Assembly: GCF_030758345.1 (NCBI RefSeq)
Contig: NZ_JAVAMO010000001.1
Location: forward strand, 1-64,000
Reading direction: 5' to 3'
From: Ruegeria discodermiae
Lineage (GTDB): Bacteria; Pseudomonadota; Alphaproteobacteria; Rhodobacterales; Rhodobacteraceae
DNA: 64,000 nucleotides
Shown here: in pieces, positions 18,148 to 26,876 of the stretch
How the letters are laid out: every line of letters starts with the position of its first letter
Numbering within the stretch: position 1 is the stretch's first letter
Program-made: the position numbers and the translations under genes
Notes under the pieces: model-generated
What the model was told of the DNA's origin: nothing
Seen by the model: only the letters and a program-made list of their open reading frames with translations
Database searches by the model: none

Positions 18148-18627
18148 ATGGCAAAACCGCAGCGCGGCGGGAAATCCGTTGATCACAAGAAGGAAAAGAT
18201 CAAGGTCACCACCGCAAAGGCCGATGAAAAGAAGAAATTCGCCGAAGAGGTGAAAAAGCGCAAGCTGGCGCTGACTTTGGTGAAGCAGGCGGAAACCAAA
18301 GTGGTTGCCGCGATCAAGAACGCGAAGAAGGGTGAGGATGCCATCGAGAAACTCGATGCCGGTATCCTGCAGATCGATACCAAGATCGAAGCCCTGAAAA
18401 TCGAGCGCGAGAAGCGGCTGAAGCAGCGCCAGGAATTGCACACCAATGTGCAGCGTCTTGGTCGCGCTGCCGTGAAAGAGATGCAGCAGCATTATGCGCA
18501 GGTGAAGGTCAACGTGCCGGGGCAATTGCCGCCCCCGCCGCCGGTGAATGTCGGTACGGCGGGATTCGTGATGCTGCTCGCTGCGTGGCCCGTGCTCTGG
18601 AAGAAGATCAAATCGAAGCTGTCATGA
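18148..18627 (+). CDS. Lysine-rich coiled-coil protein with C-terminal hydrophobic segment
   Basis: A 159-residue protein I cannot place in a family. Residues 1-110 are highly charged (many lysines and glutamates) with heptad-like spacing, for example DAGILQIDTKIEALKIEREK, so a long helical coiled coil is expected. A PPPPPP-type proline run follows at about residue 126, and then a hydrophobic stretch GTAGFVMLLAAWPVLW that could be a C-terminal membrane anchor, ending in lysines. The first 20 residues are also basic. A membrane-tethered structural or nucleic-acid-binding role would fit but is guesswork. Its ribosome binding site is within a hairpin. Confidence 0.65.
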   Translation: MAKPQRGGKSVDHKKEKIKVTTAKADEKKKFAEEVKKRKLALTLVKQAETKVVAAIKNAKKGEDAIEKLDAGILQIDTKIEALKIEREKRLKQRQELHTNVQRLGRAAVKEMQQHYAQVKVNVPGQLPPPPPVNVGTAGFVMLLAAWPVLWKKIKSKLS

Positions 18628-18632
18628 TGTTC

Positions 18633-18646
18633 TGAACGCATGTTCA
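18633..18646. promoter_or_regulatory. Operator 1 (TGAAC-N4-GTTCA) upstream of liuA
   Basis: An inverted repeat TGAACGCATGTTCA lies just upstream of the liuA -35. It has the same TGAAC/GTTCA arms as the repeat over the -10. The architecture suggests a dimeric, probably TetR-type, repressor. No matching regulator gene is present in this window. Confidence 0.55.
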
Positions 18647-18654
18647 ATTCTTCT

Positions 18655-18683
18655 TTGACGGGCGCATTTGCGGGTGTTATATG
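18655..18683 (+). promoter_or_regulatory. Promoter of liuA
   Basis: TTGACG and TATATG are separated by 17 bases. The -10 overlaps the second TGAAC-N4-GTTCA repeat, and the first repeat sits nine bases upstream of the -35. The start codon follows 35 bases after the -10. Confidence 0.65.
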
Positions 18684-18695
18684 AACATCCGTTCA
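18682..18695. promoter_or_regulatory. Operator 2 (TGAAC-N4-GTTCA) over the liuA -10
   Basis: TGAACATCCGTTCA has the same arms and spacer length as operator 1, 49 bases away centre to centre. Its position over the -10 and transcription start fits direct repression of liuA. Confidence 0.6.
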
Positions 18696-18717
18696 ATAAT
18701 CGGAAGGGAGGCCGGTG

Positions 18718-19878
18718 ATGTTCAACGCGACCATGAAATTCGACCTGGGTGAGGATGTGAATGCCCTGCGCGAGTTGGTCCATCGCTGGGCGCAGGAACG
18801 GGTTCGCCCAATGGCGGGCGAGATCGACGCCTCCAACAGCTTCCCCAACGAGCTTTGGCGCGAAATGGGCGAGCTGGGCCTTCTGGGTATCACGGTTTCC
18901 GAAGAATATGGCGGCGCGGGGATGGGCTATCTGGCCCATTCGGTCGCGGTGGAAGAAATCGCGCGGGCCAGCGCCTCGGTCTCGTTGTCTTATGGCGCGC
19001 ATTCGAACCTGTGTGTGAACCAGATCAACCTGAACGGCACCGAGGCGCAGAAACGCAAATACCTGCCGGGCCTGCTTTCGGGCGAGAATGTGGGCGCGCT
19101 GGCCATGTCTGAGGCAGGGGCGGGGTCCGATGTGGTCTCGATGAAGCTGCGCGCCGAGAAGCGCAATGACCATTATCGGCTGAACGGCAACAAATACTGG
19201 ATCACCAACGGACCCGATGCCGACACGCTGGTGGTCTATGCCAAGACCGACCCCGAGGCTGGCCCCAAGGGCATCACCGCCTTTCTGATCGAGAAAGAGA
19301 TGGCGGGTTTTTCGACCTCGCCCCATTTCGACAAGCTGGGCATGCGCGGCTCGAACACCGCCGAGCTGATCTTCGAGGATGTCGAAGTGCCGTTTGAGAA
19401 TGTGCTGGGCGAAGAGGGCAAGGGCGTTCAGGTGCTGATGTCGGGGCTCGACTACGAACGCGTGGTATTGGCGGCCATCGGGCCGGGTATCATCGCAAGC
19501 TGCATGGATGAGGTCATGCCTTATATGGTGGAGCGCAAGCAGTTCGGCCAGTCGATCGGGAATTTCCAGCTGATGCAGGGCAAGATCGCGGACATGTACA
19601 CTGCGATGAATTCGTCGCGCGCCTATGTCTATGAGGTCGCCAAGGCCTGCGACCGGGGCGACGTGACCCGCCAGGACGCCGCCGCCTGTTGTCTTTATGC
19701 CAGTGAACAGGCGATGACGCAGGCGCATCAGGCGGTGCAGGCGCTGGGCGGGGCGGGCTTTCTGGCCGACGCGCCGGTCAGCCGCATCTTCCGCGACGCC
19801 AAGCTGATGGAGATCGGGGCGGGCACCTCCGAAATCCGCCGAATGCTGGTCGGTCGCGAATTGATGGGGGCTATGTGA
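18718..19878 (+). CDS. liuA: Isovaleryl-CoA dehydrogenase
   Basis: A 386-residue acyl-CoA dehydrogenase that oxidises isovaleryl-CoA to 3-methylcrotonyl-CoA in leucine breakdown, passing electrons to ETF. Visible landmarks: [11 protein letters not shown], the FAD-contacting [14 protein letters not shown] and WITNGPDAD, and E247 in GLDYERVVL, which matches the catalytic glutamate position of isovaleryl-CoA dehydrogenase rather than of short- or medium-chain enzymes. The C-terminal part has QALGGAGF and [17 protein letters not shown]. The assignment is supported by the carboxylase and lyase genes of the same pathway downstream. The start is the ATG after GGGAGG. The promoter has two operator-like repeats. 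Confidence 0.93.
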   Translation: MFNATMKFDLGEDVNALRELVHRWAQERVRPMAGEIDASNSFPNELWREMGELGLLGITVSEEYGGAGMGYLAHSVAVEEIARASASVSLSYGAHSNLCVNQINLNGTEAQKRKYLPGLLSGENVGALAMSEAGAGSDVVSMKLRAEKRNDHYRLNGNKYWITNGPDADTLVVYAKTDPEAGPKGITAFLIEKEMAGFSTSPHFDKLGMRGSNTAELIFEDVEVPFENVLGEEGKGVQVLMSGLDYERVVLAAIGPGIIASCMDEVMPYMVERKQFGQSIGNFQLMQGKIADMYTAMNSSRAYVYEVAKACDRGDVTRQDAAACCLYASEQAMTQAHQAVQALGGAGFLADAPVSRIFRDAKLMEIGAGTSEIRRMLVGRELMGAM

Positions 19879-20381
19879 TGCGTCGGATTCTGGCTGCAGT
19901 GGTCCTGCTCGGTTCGGTAGCAACTGCGCAGGCCCAAGACCTGAACTTCTCGATCGCGCCGACGCAATCCTGTTTGGCCGCCACCGCCGACCCGGCCGCA
20001 CGTCGAGCCTGCGCGGGCAAAGCGGCCGACGCCTGCATGGCCAACAGTCCCGGAGGTGAGACCACGGTGGGCATGAGCTCTTGCCTCGATCAGGAGGTCA
20101 AGCAGTGGGATGGCTGGCTGAATGCGGCTTATGGCACCTTGCTGGCTAAGGCGCAGGCCTCGGATGAAGAGGCGGAAAAATGGGGCACCAGCGCCCCAAA
20201 GATCACCCCGGCGCTGCGCGAGATGCAGCGCAAATGGATCGCCTATCGCGATACGACCTGCGATTTCGAGATGTCGCAATGGGGCGGCGGCAGCGGCACC
20301 GGACCTGCCGGGCTAAACTGCCTGCTGCGGCTGACCGCAGATCAGGCGATCTATCTTGAACGGGCGTGGCTGGGGAATTGA
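19878..20381 (+). CDS. LprI/DUF1311-type secreted protein
   Basis: A 167-residue protein with a signal peptide ([20 protein letters not shown], cleavage after AQA) and an LprI-like DUF1311 domain: CLDQEVKQWDGWLNAAYGTL around residue 75, then QRKWIAYRDTTC and the cysteine of GLNCLLRLTADQA. Some members of this family bind lysozyme, but most are uncharacterised. Several cysteines suggest periplasmic disulfides. Its start overlaps the liuA stop (TGATG), so it is translated from the liuA message although it has no obvious link to leucine catabolism. Confidence 0.82.
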   Translation: MRRILAAVVLLGSVATAQAQDLNFSIAPTQSCLAATADPAARRACAGKAADACMANSPGGETTVGMSSCLDQEVKQWDGWLNAAYGTLLAKAQASDEEAEKWGTSAPKITPALREMQRKWIAYRDTTCDFEMSQWGGGSGTGPAGLNCLLRLTADQAIYLERAWLGN

Positions 20382-20411
20382 CCCATGACCACGCCCGCAA
20401 GGATCAACGGC

Positions 20412-21017
20412 TCAGAACCGGTGCACGTAAGACACGCCAACCAGCCAGGGGTCGATCTCGGCCTCGCCGATCTTGGTGCCGTCCAGTTTGACGTCGGAAT
20501 CGATGTCGAACCAGCGCACGTTCAGACGTACCGCGCCTGCATCGGTGATCTGGTAGTCAACACCGGCCTGCAGCGAGATACCCCAGGAATTGTCGATCTC
20601 CAAATCGCCCAGCGGCGAGCTCTCGTCGAAGAAGATCGTGTAGTTCAGGCCCGCGCCCACATAAGGCGTGAACTTGGACTGGGTCGGGAAGTGATAGTTC
20701 AGCGACAGCGTGGGCGGCAGGTGCTTGGTGCTGCCGATCTTGCCGATGCCGGACAGCGACAGATCGTGATCGAACGGGGTCGCGGCCAGCAGTTCGATGC
20801 CCAGATTGTCGCGGATGAAGTATTCTGCGGTAAAGATCGGGCGGGTGTCGGAATCGACACTCAATTCGGCACCGGCAACGGTCCCGTTGTCGGATTTCGG
20901 GTCGAGATAGCCGACCCCGACACCAACCGTCCAATCGCCCTGCGATTGCGCAAGGGCGGGACCGGCGATGGCGGCCATGGCGACAGCGGATGTCAAAACG
21001 GCAGTTCTGAGTTTCAT
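20412..21017 (-). CDS. ompW: OmpW family outer-membrane protein
   Basis: A 201-residue protein with a signal peptide cleaved after ALA and an eight-stranded OmpW barrel. Typical segments are WTVGVGVGYLDPKSD near the mature N-terminus, the hydrophobic GIELLAATPFDHDL, LPPTLSLNYHF, and a terminal SYVHRF whose last phenylalanine is the usual barrel-assembly signal. OmpW proteins form narrow pores for small hydrophobic solutes. It is the only minus-strand gene inside the leucine cluster, and a probable FNR/FnrL box lies 65 bases upstream, which suggests control by oxygen. The start MKLRTAVL was chosen because it opens the signal peptide. Confidence 0.9.
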   Translation of the reverse strand: MKLRTAVLTSAVAMAAIAGPALAQSQGDWTVGVGVGYLDPKSDNGTVAGAELSVDSDTRPIFTAEYFIRDNLGIELLAATPFDHDLSLSGIGKIGSTKHLPPTLSLNYHFPTQSKFTPYVGAGLNYTIFFDESSPLGDLEIDNSWGISLQAGVDYQITDAGAVRLNVRWFDIDSDVKLDGTKIGEAEIDPWLVGVSYVHRF

Positions 21018-21081
21018 TGTTCGTCTCTTGTCATTGATTTGGGTGATGGGCGGAGTTTCCCTGCTGCGACGCAGAAACGCC

Positions 21082-21095
21082 CTGATCTGGATCAA
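21082..21095. promoter_or_regulatory. Probable FNR/FnrL binding site
   Basis: CTGAT-CTGG-ATCAA matches the consensus TTGAT-N4-ATCAA at nine of ten arm positions. It lies in the 139-base divergent gap between ompW and the acyl-CoA synthetase gene, 65 bases before the ompW start. E. coli ompW is a known FNR target, so ompW is the more likely target here. Confidence 0.6.
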
Positions 21096-21156
21096 GAAAA
21101 TGCGTTTTGCCTCACGCGCTTCTGCGGCAAATCGTCAATGAATGCAGGGGGATGCG

Positions 21157-22683
21157 ATGGGTTCCGATAGGCGCATAGCTGGTTTGCGCCCCGACGGTAG
21201 CTGGGACCTGCCAGACCGGTTGAACATGGCTGACCAGTGCCTGTCGCAGCCTGCGGATCAGGTGGCGATCATCGACCTGACCGAAGCTCAGCGGCGCGAT
21301 ATCTGTTATGGCGAACTCACAGCCATGGGTGATGGCATCGCGCGCGCTCTGGCACCGCAGGTTCAGCGCGGCGACCGGGTTGGCGTGCTGCTGGGTCAGT
21401 CGCCCTGCTGTGCGGCCGCGCATCTGGCGATCTGGACGCTGGGCGCGATCTCGGTGCCGCTGTTCAAGCTCTTTCAGCAGGACGCGCTGCGCAGCCGGGT
21501 TCGGGATGCCGGGTTGTCCCTCGTCCTGACAGACCCTGGCGGGGCCGCGCTGCTGGGCGGTTTGGCAACGCCGCTGATCGCCTCAGAGATCGGCCAGGAC
21601 GGTCCACCCGTGGCCCGCGCCGTGACCGGGCCGGAGGACCCGGCAGTGCTGATCTATACGTCGGGCACCACCGGCAAACCCAAAGGCGCGCTGCATGGGC
21701 ATCGCGTATTGACCGGCCATCTACCGGGCGTTTCGATCAGCCACAATCACCTGCGCGCGGGCGATTGCCTGTGGACGCCCGCCGATTGGGCCTGGATCGG
21801 TGGGCTTTTTGACCTGCTGATGCCGGGCCTGGCGCTGGGCATTCCGGTGGTGGCCGCGCGGCTCGACAAGTTCAGCCCGCAGGCCTGCGCCGATGTGATC
21901 GCGCAAGGCGGCGTGCGCAACGTCTTCTTCCCGCCCACCGCGCTGCGGATGCTCAAGGCGGCGGATCAGGCCATTCCCGGCCTGCGCTCGGTCGCCTCGG
22001 GCGGCGAGCCGCTGGGGGCGGAGATGCTGGCCTGGGGGCAGAAGGCCTTCGGGCTGACCATCAACGAATTCTACGGCCAGACCGAATGCAACATGGTCGT
22101 CTCCTCCTGCGCCGAGGATTTCCCCGCCCAGCCCGGCTGCATCGGCAAAGTGGTGCCGGGGCATGAGGTGGCGGTGATCGACGACACGGGCGCGAAAACG
22201 CGTGAAGAGGGCGACGTGGCGATCCGGCGCGGCTCAGCCTCGATGCTTCTGGAATACTGGAACAACCCGCAGGCTACCGCCAAGAAATTCCGGGGCGAGT
22301 GGCTGATCACCGGCGACCGGGGCATCTGGGAGGGCGACTATTTGCGCTTCGTGGGCCGCGAGGATGACGTGATCACCTCGTCCGGCTACCGCATCGGCCC
22401 CGCCGAGATCGAAGATTGCCTGCTGACCCACCCGGCGGTGGCGACAGTGGGTGTGGTCGGCAAACCCGACCCGCTCAGGACCGAGATCGTGAAAGCCTAT
22501 GTGGTTCTGAAACCGGAGGCCAAGGCCTCGGGCGCGGAGTTGCAGGATTGGGTCAAAGACCGTCTGGCGCAGTACTCCTACCCGCGCGAGGTGGCGTTTC
22601 TGGAGGAACTGCCGATGACGGTCACTGGGAAGGTGATCCGGAAAGCACTGAAGCGGATGGCGGCACGAGGAACGGAAGCATGA
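21157..22683 (+). CDS. AMP-dependent acyl-CoA synthetase (ACS family)
   Basis: A 508-residue adenylate-forming enzyme that would activate a short or branched acid to its CoA thioester. Motifs: the P-loop-like YTSGTTGKPKGALHGH, the EFYGQTEC motif, the hinge GDRGIWEGDYLRFVGREDDVI, and the C-terminal catalytic lysine in MTVTGKVIRKAL. Its position between liuA and mccB suggests an acid that feeds leucine catabolism, such as isovalerate or a methylbranched acid. The start is the ATG with AGGGGG in front; another in-frame ATG 15 bases upstream is possible. The last four bases overlap the next gene. Confidence 0.88.
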   Translation: MGSDRRIAGLRPDGSWDLPDRLNMADQCLSQPADQVAIIDLTEAQRRDICYGELTAMGDGIARALAPQVQRGDRVGVLLGQSPCCAAAHLAIWTLGAISVPLFKLFQQDALRSRVRDAGLSLVLTDPGGAALLGGLATPLIASEIGQDGPPVARAVTGPEDPAVLIYTSGTTGKPKGALHGHRVLTGHLPGVSISHNHLRAGDCLWTPADWAWIGGLFDLLMPGLALGIPVVAARLDKFSPQACADVIAQGGVRNVFFPPTALRMLKAADQAIPGLRSVASGGEPLGAEMLAWGQKAFGLTINEFYGQTECNMVVSSCAEDFPAQPGCIGKVVPGHEVAVIDDTGAKTREEGDVAIRRGSASMLLEYWNNPQATAKKFRGEWLITGDRGIWEGDYLRFVGREDDVITSSGYRIGPAEIEDCLLTHPAVATVGVVGKPDPLRTEIVKAYVVLKPEAKASGAELQDWVKDRLAQYSYPREVAFLEELPMTVTGKVIRKALKRMAARGTEA

Positions 22684-23615
22684 GACCGCCCGAGAACGAT
22701 AACCAGCTCAAAATTTGGGAAAAGCGTTTTCCGCAGTACACCACCAATCTTTGCCATATCGAACGTCAATTCTATCGTTCGTTTGACCCATCTTGGTATC
22801 TGCGTGCGTTACAGCAGATGGAAGCACCTTCCGATGGAGACTGGCTAGACAGGTATTCGGACACAAGTGAAGAGCACGAACGCTATGAACTTGTGTCTGA
22901 CGAAACGGAGTTTGATACATTTCGGGCGACGTTTTCTCGGATGCTTCGTTACATGTCGTCGGAAAGCCTGCTTGTCTTGCTAGCTTCGGGTTATCCGTTT
23001 GGTCCCACTCCAGCGGTGGCGGTTCGACTTAGGAACCGAGCACTCACGGAGTTGGTTGAAAAAATTGCTCAAAGAGAAGTGCCGAATACGAGAGATTACT
23101 CGCCCTTTAGCGTCAGCGGTTCGTTCGATGAATGGTTCGGCTATATGCTCTTCAGGGAAAGCAATCCGCCTGACGAATTGAAATCCTATGTCGATTTCGC
23201 CGTGGGAGAAGCAAATTTCATCAAAGATCGTTCGGCTATCAACGCATACAAACATAGCCGTATGTTGCGGCCGGTTGAGGGACAACCGGCTCGTATTCGA
23301 ACTGAGGACGGAGTCGATTTATTGCCCGAGATTTCTTCGGCGTTGCATTGGACAGAACTGGCTATCAAACTGGTGCCCGGGCAGCGGCAAGAGCAGTCGA
23401 CCATCTCCTTCGAAGAGTTGAATTTCGAGAATGATTGCAAAGCGATACTGAGTGCTGCTGCACTAATGACGTTGCTGCAACAAGTGAGGCTTGGATGGCA
23501 CGAAGATACCAAAGAACTCAGTGTGACCTTGCCACTCATAAATATGGCTAAAAGCCATCCGTTTCGTATTCGTTTGACAGAGACCGCAAACTATCGAGAG
23601 GGTGAGAGAAATTGA
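22680..23615 (+). CDS. A+T-rich gene of unknown function
   Basis: A 311-residue soluble protein with no signal peptide or membrane segment that I can see. I do not recognise a family. Its composition differs sharply from its neighbours: four sampled 60-base lines hold 108 G+C out of 240 (45 per cent), while flanking genes are clearly G+C-rich. It is rich in aromatic and acidic residues in the first 120 positions and has an INAYKH motif near residue 190. It overlaps the acyl-CoA synthetase by ATGA and the mccB TTG start by four bases, so it is fully coupled to both. Recent horizontal acquisition into the leucine operon is the natural explanation. Confidence 0.7.
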   Translation: MRPPENDNQLKIWEKRFPQYTTNLCHIERQFYRSFDPSWYLRALQQMEAPSDGDWLDRYSDTSEEHERYELVSDETEFDTFRATFSRMLRYMSSESLLVLLASGYPFGPTPAVAVRLRNRALTELVEKIAQREVPNTRDYSPFSVSGSFDEWFGYMLFRESNPPDELKSYVDFAVGEANFIKDRSAINAYKHSRMLRPVEGQPARIRTEDGVDLLPEISSALHWTELAIKLVPGQRQEQSTISFEELNFENDCKAILSAAALMTLLQQVRLGWHEDTKELSVTLPLINMAKSHPFRIRLTETANYREGERN

Positions 23616-25216
23616 AGCTTACATCCAAAGCAATGCCGTCCTCCGATGGGTTCAAAGCGAACCATGCAGCCCATCTCGACGCCTTGTCTCAAATTGCAGA
23701 GGCTGCAGAAGCTGCCCGCATGGGAGGGGGCGAGAAATCCCGCGCGCGGCATGAGGGTCGGGGCAAGATGCTGCCGCGCAGGCGGGTGGCGAACCTGCTC
23801 GATCCGGGCTCTCCCTTCCTCGAAATCGGCGCGACGGCGGCGTACGGGATGTATGGTGGCGCGGCCCCCTGTGCGGGGGTTGTGGCTGGCATTGGACGGG
23901 TGCAGGGCCACGAGGTCATGGTGGTCTGTAACGACGCCACGGTGAAGGGCGGCACTTATTATCCGATGACGGTCAAGAAACACCTGCGCGCGCAGGAGAT
24001 TGCTGAGGAAAACCATCTGCCCTGCATCTACCTCGTGGATTCAGGCGGGGCGAACCTGCCCAATCAGGATGAGGTCTTTCCCGACCGCGACCACTTTGGC
24101 CGCATCTTCTATAATCAGGCGCGGATGAGCGCCAAGGGCATCCCTCAGATCGCGGTGGTCATGGGCTCCTGCACGGCGGGCGGGGCCTATGTTCCGGCCA
24201 TGTCCGATGTAACGATCATCGTGAGAGAGCAGGGCACGATCTTCCTCGCCGGTCCGCCTCTGGTCAAGGCCGCGACAGGGGAGGTGGTGAGCGCCGAAGA
24301 CCTTGGCGGTGGCGATGTGCATACACGCCTGTCCGGCGTGGCGGATTATCTGGCCGAGGATGACGCCCATGCCCTGGCGCTGGCCCGACGCGCGGTCCAA
24401 AGCCTCAATCGCCGTAGGCCTCAGACCGTGGATTGGGCCAGCCCCGAGGACCCGGCCTTTGATCCCGAAGAAATCCTCGGCGTGGTCCCGGCGGACCTGC
24501 GCACGCCCTATGACATCCGCGAGGTGATCGCACGTCTGGTCGACGGCTCGCGTTTTGATGAGTTCAAGCCGCGCTTTGGCGAGACGCTGGTGACCGGGTT
24601 TGCGCATCTCAAAGGTTGCCCCATCGGGATCATCGCCAATAACGGCGTTCTGTTTTCTGAAGCCGCGCAGAAAGGCGCGCATTTCGTGGAGCTGTGTTCT
24701 CAGCGGAAAATCCCGCTGGTGTTTCTGCAGAACATCACCGGTTTCATGGTGGGGCGCAAATACGAAAACGAAGGCATCGCGCGGCACGGGGCCAAGATGG
24801 TGACGGCGGTGGCCTCGACCAATGTGCCCAAGATCACCATGCTGGTGGGCGGGTCATTCGGGGCTGGCAATTACGGCATGGCGGGGCGCGCCTATCAGCC
24901 GCGTTTCCTTTGGACCTGGCCCAATAGCCGTATCTCGGTCATGGGCGGCGAACAAGCGGCAGGGGTTTTGGCCACCGTCAAACGCGACGGGATCGAGCGG
25001 CAGGGCGGCACATGGTCCCCTGAAGAGGAAGCCGAGTTCAAACGCCCCACCATCGAGATGTTCGAGGAACAATCTCACCCACTCTACGCCTCGGCCCGGC
25101 TCTGGGATGACGGCATCATCGACCCGCGCAAATCCCGCGACGTGCTGGCCCTGTCATTGAGCGCGGCGTTGAACGCGCCGATCGAAGAGACACGTTTCGG
25201 CGTGTTCCGGATGTGA
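23612..25216 (+). CDS. mccB: Methylcrotonoyl-CoA carboxylase beta subunit (carboxyltransferase)
   Basis: A 534-residue carboxyltransferase that moves carboxyl from biotin to 3-methylcrotonyl-CoA, giving 3-methylglutaconyl-CoA. Landmarks of the biotin-dependent CT fold: [20 protein letters not shown], the acyl-CoA loop [35 protein letters not shown], the [12 protein letters not shown] segment and [11 protein letters not shown]. The start is a TTG that overlaps the upstream stop and follows GAGAG; it is supported by the N-terminus [20 protein letters not shown], which looks native. The partner mccA lies 1.7 kb downstream with three intervening genes. Confidence 0.95.
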   Translation: MKLTSKAMPSSDGFKANHAAHLDALSQIAEAAEAARMGGGEKSRARHEGRGKMLPRRRVANLLDPGSPFLEIGATAAYGMYGGAAPCAGVVAGIGRVQGHEVMVVCNDATVKGGTYYPMTVKKHLRAQEIAEENHLPCIYLVDSGGANLPNQDEVFPDRDHFGRIFYNQARMSAKGIPQIAVVMGSCTAGGAYVPAMSDVTIIVREQGTIFLAGPPLVKAATGEVVSAEDLGGGDVHTRLSGVADYLAEDDAHALALARRAVQSLNRRRPQTVDWASPEDPAFDPEEILGVVPADLRTPYDIREVIARLVDGSRFDEFKPRFGETLVTGFAHLKGCPIGIIANNGVLFSEAAQKGAHFVELCSQRKIPLVFLQNITGFMVGRKYENEGIARHGAKMVTAVASTNVPKITMLVGGSFGAGNYGMAGRAYQPRFLWTWPNSRISVMGGEQAAGVLATVKRDGIERQGGTWSPEEEAEFKRPTIEMFEEQSHPLYASARLWDDGIIDPRKSRDVLALSLSAALNAPIEETRFGVFRM

Positions 25217-25890
25217 TGCTCATGAATCTCAAGAAAAACATCTTTGATCGTCTCCCGGAGTTCCGCCCCCCGGATATCACCAAGCGAGCAGAGATCTCAG
25301 TCTACATGGTGCACAACTCGCCGGACCCCGAGGATTACTTCTTTCTCTTCAACTTCGAGGAATTTGTGGATCGATCAAACGCCGGGTATTTCGTGCGACC
25401 CGTGCTCAAAATATTTGCCGGACGCGACGATTTCAGCCGCACGCGCTTTGCCCGCGAGTTTCGCGAGGTTTTCGCTGGCGAGTTTGATCGCATGCGCGCG
25501 GAACTGGCAGCCCAAAAGGGCAAACGCGGCTGGCTTGGTTGGAGCTTCGGTGTGAACTCGGCGCTGGAGCTGGTGGGTGGGCTGATCGGCAATCTGGTGC
25601 TGGCAGTCGCGTTGTCGGTTGGCAGACGGGTTCTGGGCGATCTTTCCCTGCCGCAGATCTTCGCCACCAAGTGCGACGAGGCGAAGCTGGCAGATGAGAT
25701 CGACCGCACGAAGGTGAAGGTCGAGACGGCGTTGGCCGAGGTTCAGGTCACGATTCATCCCGAGCTTTATAAGCACGCCTATCGCGATGGGCCGATGGGC
25801 AAGATCAGCGGTATGGACCGAGAGGCCTGGCCCTTGCCAGACTATGTACGCGCCCATCTCCAGGACGAACGCAGCGGATCATGGTGGTAA
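25216..25890 (+). CDS. Protein of unknown function with one hydrophobic segment
   Basis: A 224-residue protein I cannot assign. Residues 1-110 are mixed alpha/beta in character (FFLFNFEEFVDRSNAGYFV and FAREFREVFAGEFDRM), a hydrophobic segment lies at about 115-140 (LELVGGLIGNLVLAVALSVG), and an amphipathic helix with KLADEIDRTKVKVE follows. The C-terminus is rich in tryptophan and serine. It overlaps the mccB stop by one base (TGATG) and overlaps or abuts the ASCH gene, so it belongs to the same transcript. It may be a membrane-associated accessory protein. The start could also be the ATG six bases later. Confidence 0.6.
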   Translation: MLMNLKKNIFDRLPEFRPPDITKRAEISVYMVHNSPDPEDYFFLFNFEEFVDRSNAGYFVRPVLKIFAGRDDFSRTRFAREFREVFAGEFDRMRAELAAQKGKRGWLGWSFGVNSALELVGGLIGNLVLAVALSVGRRVLGDLSLPQIFATKCDEAKLADEIDRTKVKVETALAEVQVTIHPELYKHAYRDGPMGKISGMDREAWPLPDYVRAHLQDERSGSWW

Positions 25891-25895
25891 CCGGG

Positions 25896-26327
25896 ATGAG
25901 CCTCTCTTTGTCAAAAGCCAAGGCCCTGTACCCAGACGCCGAAGCCTTCACCTTTGGTGACAATCAAGCGCTCTGCGACGAGTTGTTGTCTTTGGTCCGG
26001 GAAGGCCGCAAAACCGCGACCTGCGGCGCTTTGCGCGATTACGGCGAGGGAGGCGATGCGCTGCCGGTCGTCGGGCGTCGTGACATCGCTTTGGATTGGG
26101 AAGGCAACGCGGCGCTAGTGATTGAGACCGTCGAGGTCACGCAGCGCCGGTTCTGCGATGTGGATGCCGACTTTGCGCTGGCCGAGGGTGAGAACGATGA
26201 CCTGGCAGGCTGGCAAGCGGACCACCGCGCCTATTTCGAACGCAATGGTGGCTGGTCCGACGAGATGGAACTGATCTGTGAGCGGTTCCGACTGGTCGAA
26301 GATTTCGGGGAGAAGAGAGATGTATAG
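25896..26327 (+). CDS. ASCH domain protein
   Basis: A 143-residue ASCH domain protein (PUA-like beta-barrel thought to bind RNA or nucleotides). The family signature is LLSLVREGRKTATCGALRDY at about residues 30-50, followed by the acidic strand DADFALAEGENDDLAGW and WSDEMELICERFRL near the end. Some relatives hydrolyse N4-acetylcytidine. An alternative in-frame start 15 bases upstream would overlap the preceding gene. It is followed by a macro-domain gene, and the two make an RNA/ADP-ribose-flavoured pair inside the leucine cluster. Confidence 0.8.
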   Translation: MSLSLSKAKALYPDAEAFTFGDNQALCDELLSLVREGRKTATCGALRDYGEGGDALPVVGRRDIALDWEGNAALVIETVEVTQRRFCDVDADFALAEGENDDLAGWQADHRAYFERNGGWSDEMELICERFRLVEDFGEKRDV

Positions 26328-26372
26328 CAAAACTCTGTTCGGCTTAGATCTTGTCGTGTTTTGGAGGCGCGC

Positions 26373-26876
26373 GTGAGTGTTCATGTTGTGCAGGGCGATA
26401 TTACGCAGTTGCCAGTGGATGCGATCGTGAATGCCGCCAACCCGTCCTTGCTCGGCGGAGGGGGCGTGGATGGGGCCATCCATCATGTCGCCGGGCCGAA
26501 ACTGCTGGCGGAGTGCCGGGGTCTCGGCGGGTGCGAGACCGGAGAGGCCAAGGTGACGGGGGCCTACGACCTGCCCGCGCGTATCGTGATCCATACGGTA
26601 GGCCCTGTCTGGCGCGACGGTGCCTCGGGCGAGGACGCGCTATTGGCGCGCTGCTACGCCAACTGCCTGCGTCTGGCGCAAGAGCAAGACTGCCAAAGCA
26701 TCGCGTTCCCCGCAATCTCTACCGGGGTCTACGGATTTCCGCCTGACCGCGCAGCGGAGATTGCGGTGACCTCGGTTGCGGGTAGTCGATTGGATGTAAG
26801 GCTCGTCGCGTTCGATGCGCGCAGCGAGCAGCACCTGAACAATGCTTTCCAGAATTGGGAGCGAGGCAATGTTTAG
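26373..26876 (+). CDS. Macro domain protein (ADP-ribose / O-acetyl-ADP-ribose hydrolase type)
   Basis: A 167-residue MacroD-like protein. The ADP-ribose-binding loop 1 is [19 protein letters not shown], and loop 2 is the ISTGVYGFP segment. Such proteins hydrolyse O-acetyl-ADP-ribose or remove mono-ADP-ribose from proteins and nucleic acids. The catalytic-loop asparagine and the glycine-rich GGGGVDG are intact. The start is the GTG after GGAGG; the frame opens earlier at a TTG without a proper spacing. The gene overlaps the start of mccA by 8 bases, a tight coupling with a catabolic carboxylase. Confidence 0.9.
   Translation: MSVHVVQGDITQLPVDAIVNAANPSLLGGGGVDGAIHHVAGPKLLAECRGLGGCETGEAKVTGAYDLPARIVIHTVGPVWRDGASGEDALLARCYANCLRLAQEQDCQSIAFPAISTGVYGFPPDRAAEIAVTSVAGSRLDVRLVAFDARSEQHLNNAFQNWERGNV

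Noticed and set aside
18622-20001. Minus-strand frame of 459 codons opposite liuA
   Set aside because: It spans the liuA promoter and the gene itself. The real plus-strand gene has full-length acyl-CoA dehydrogenase motifs.
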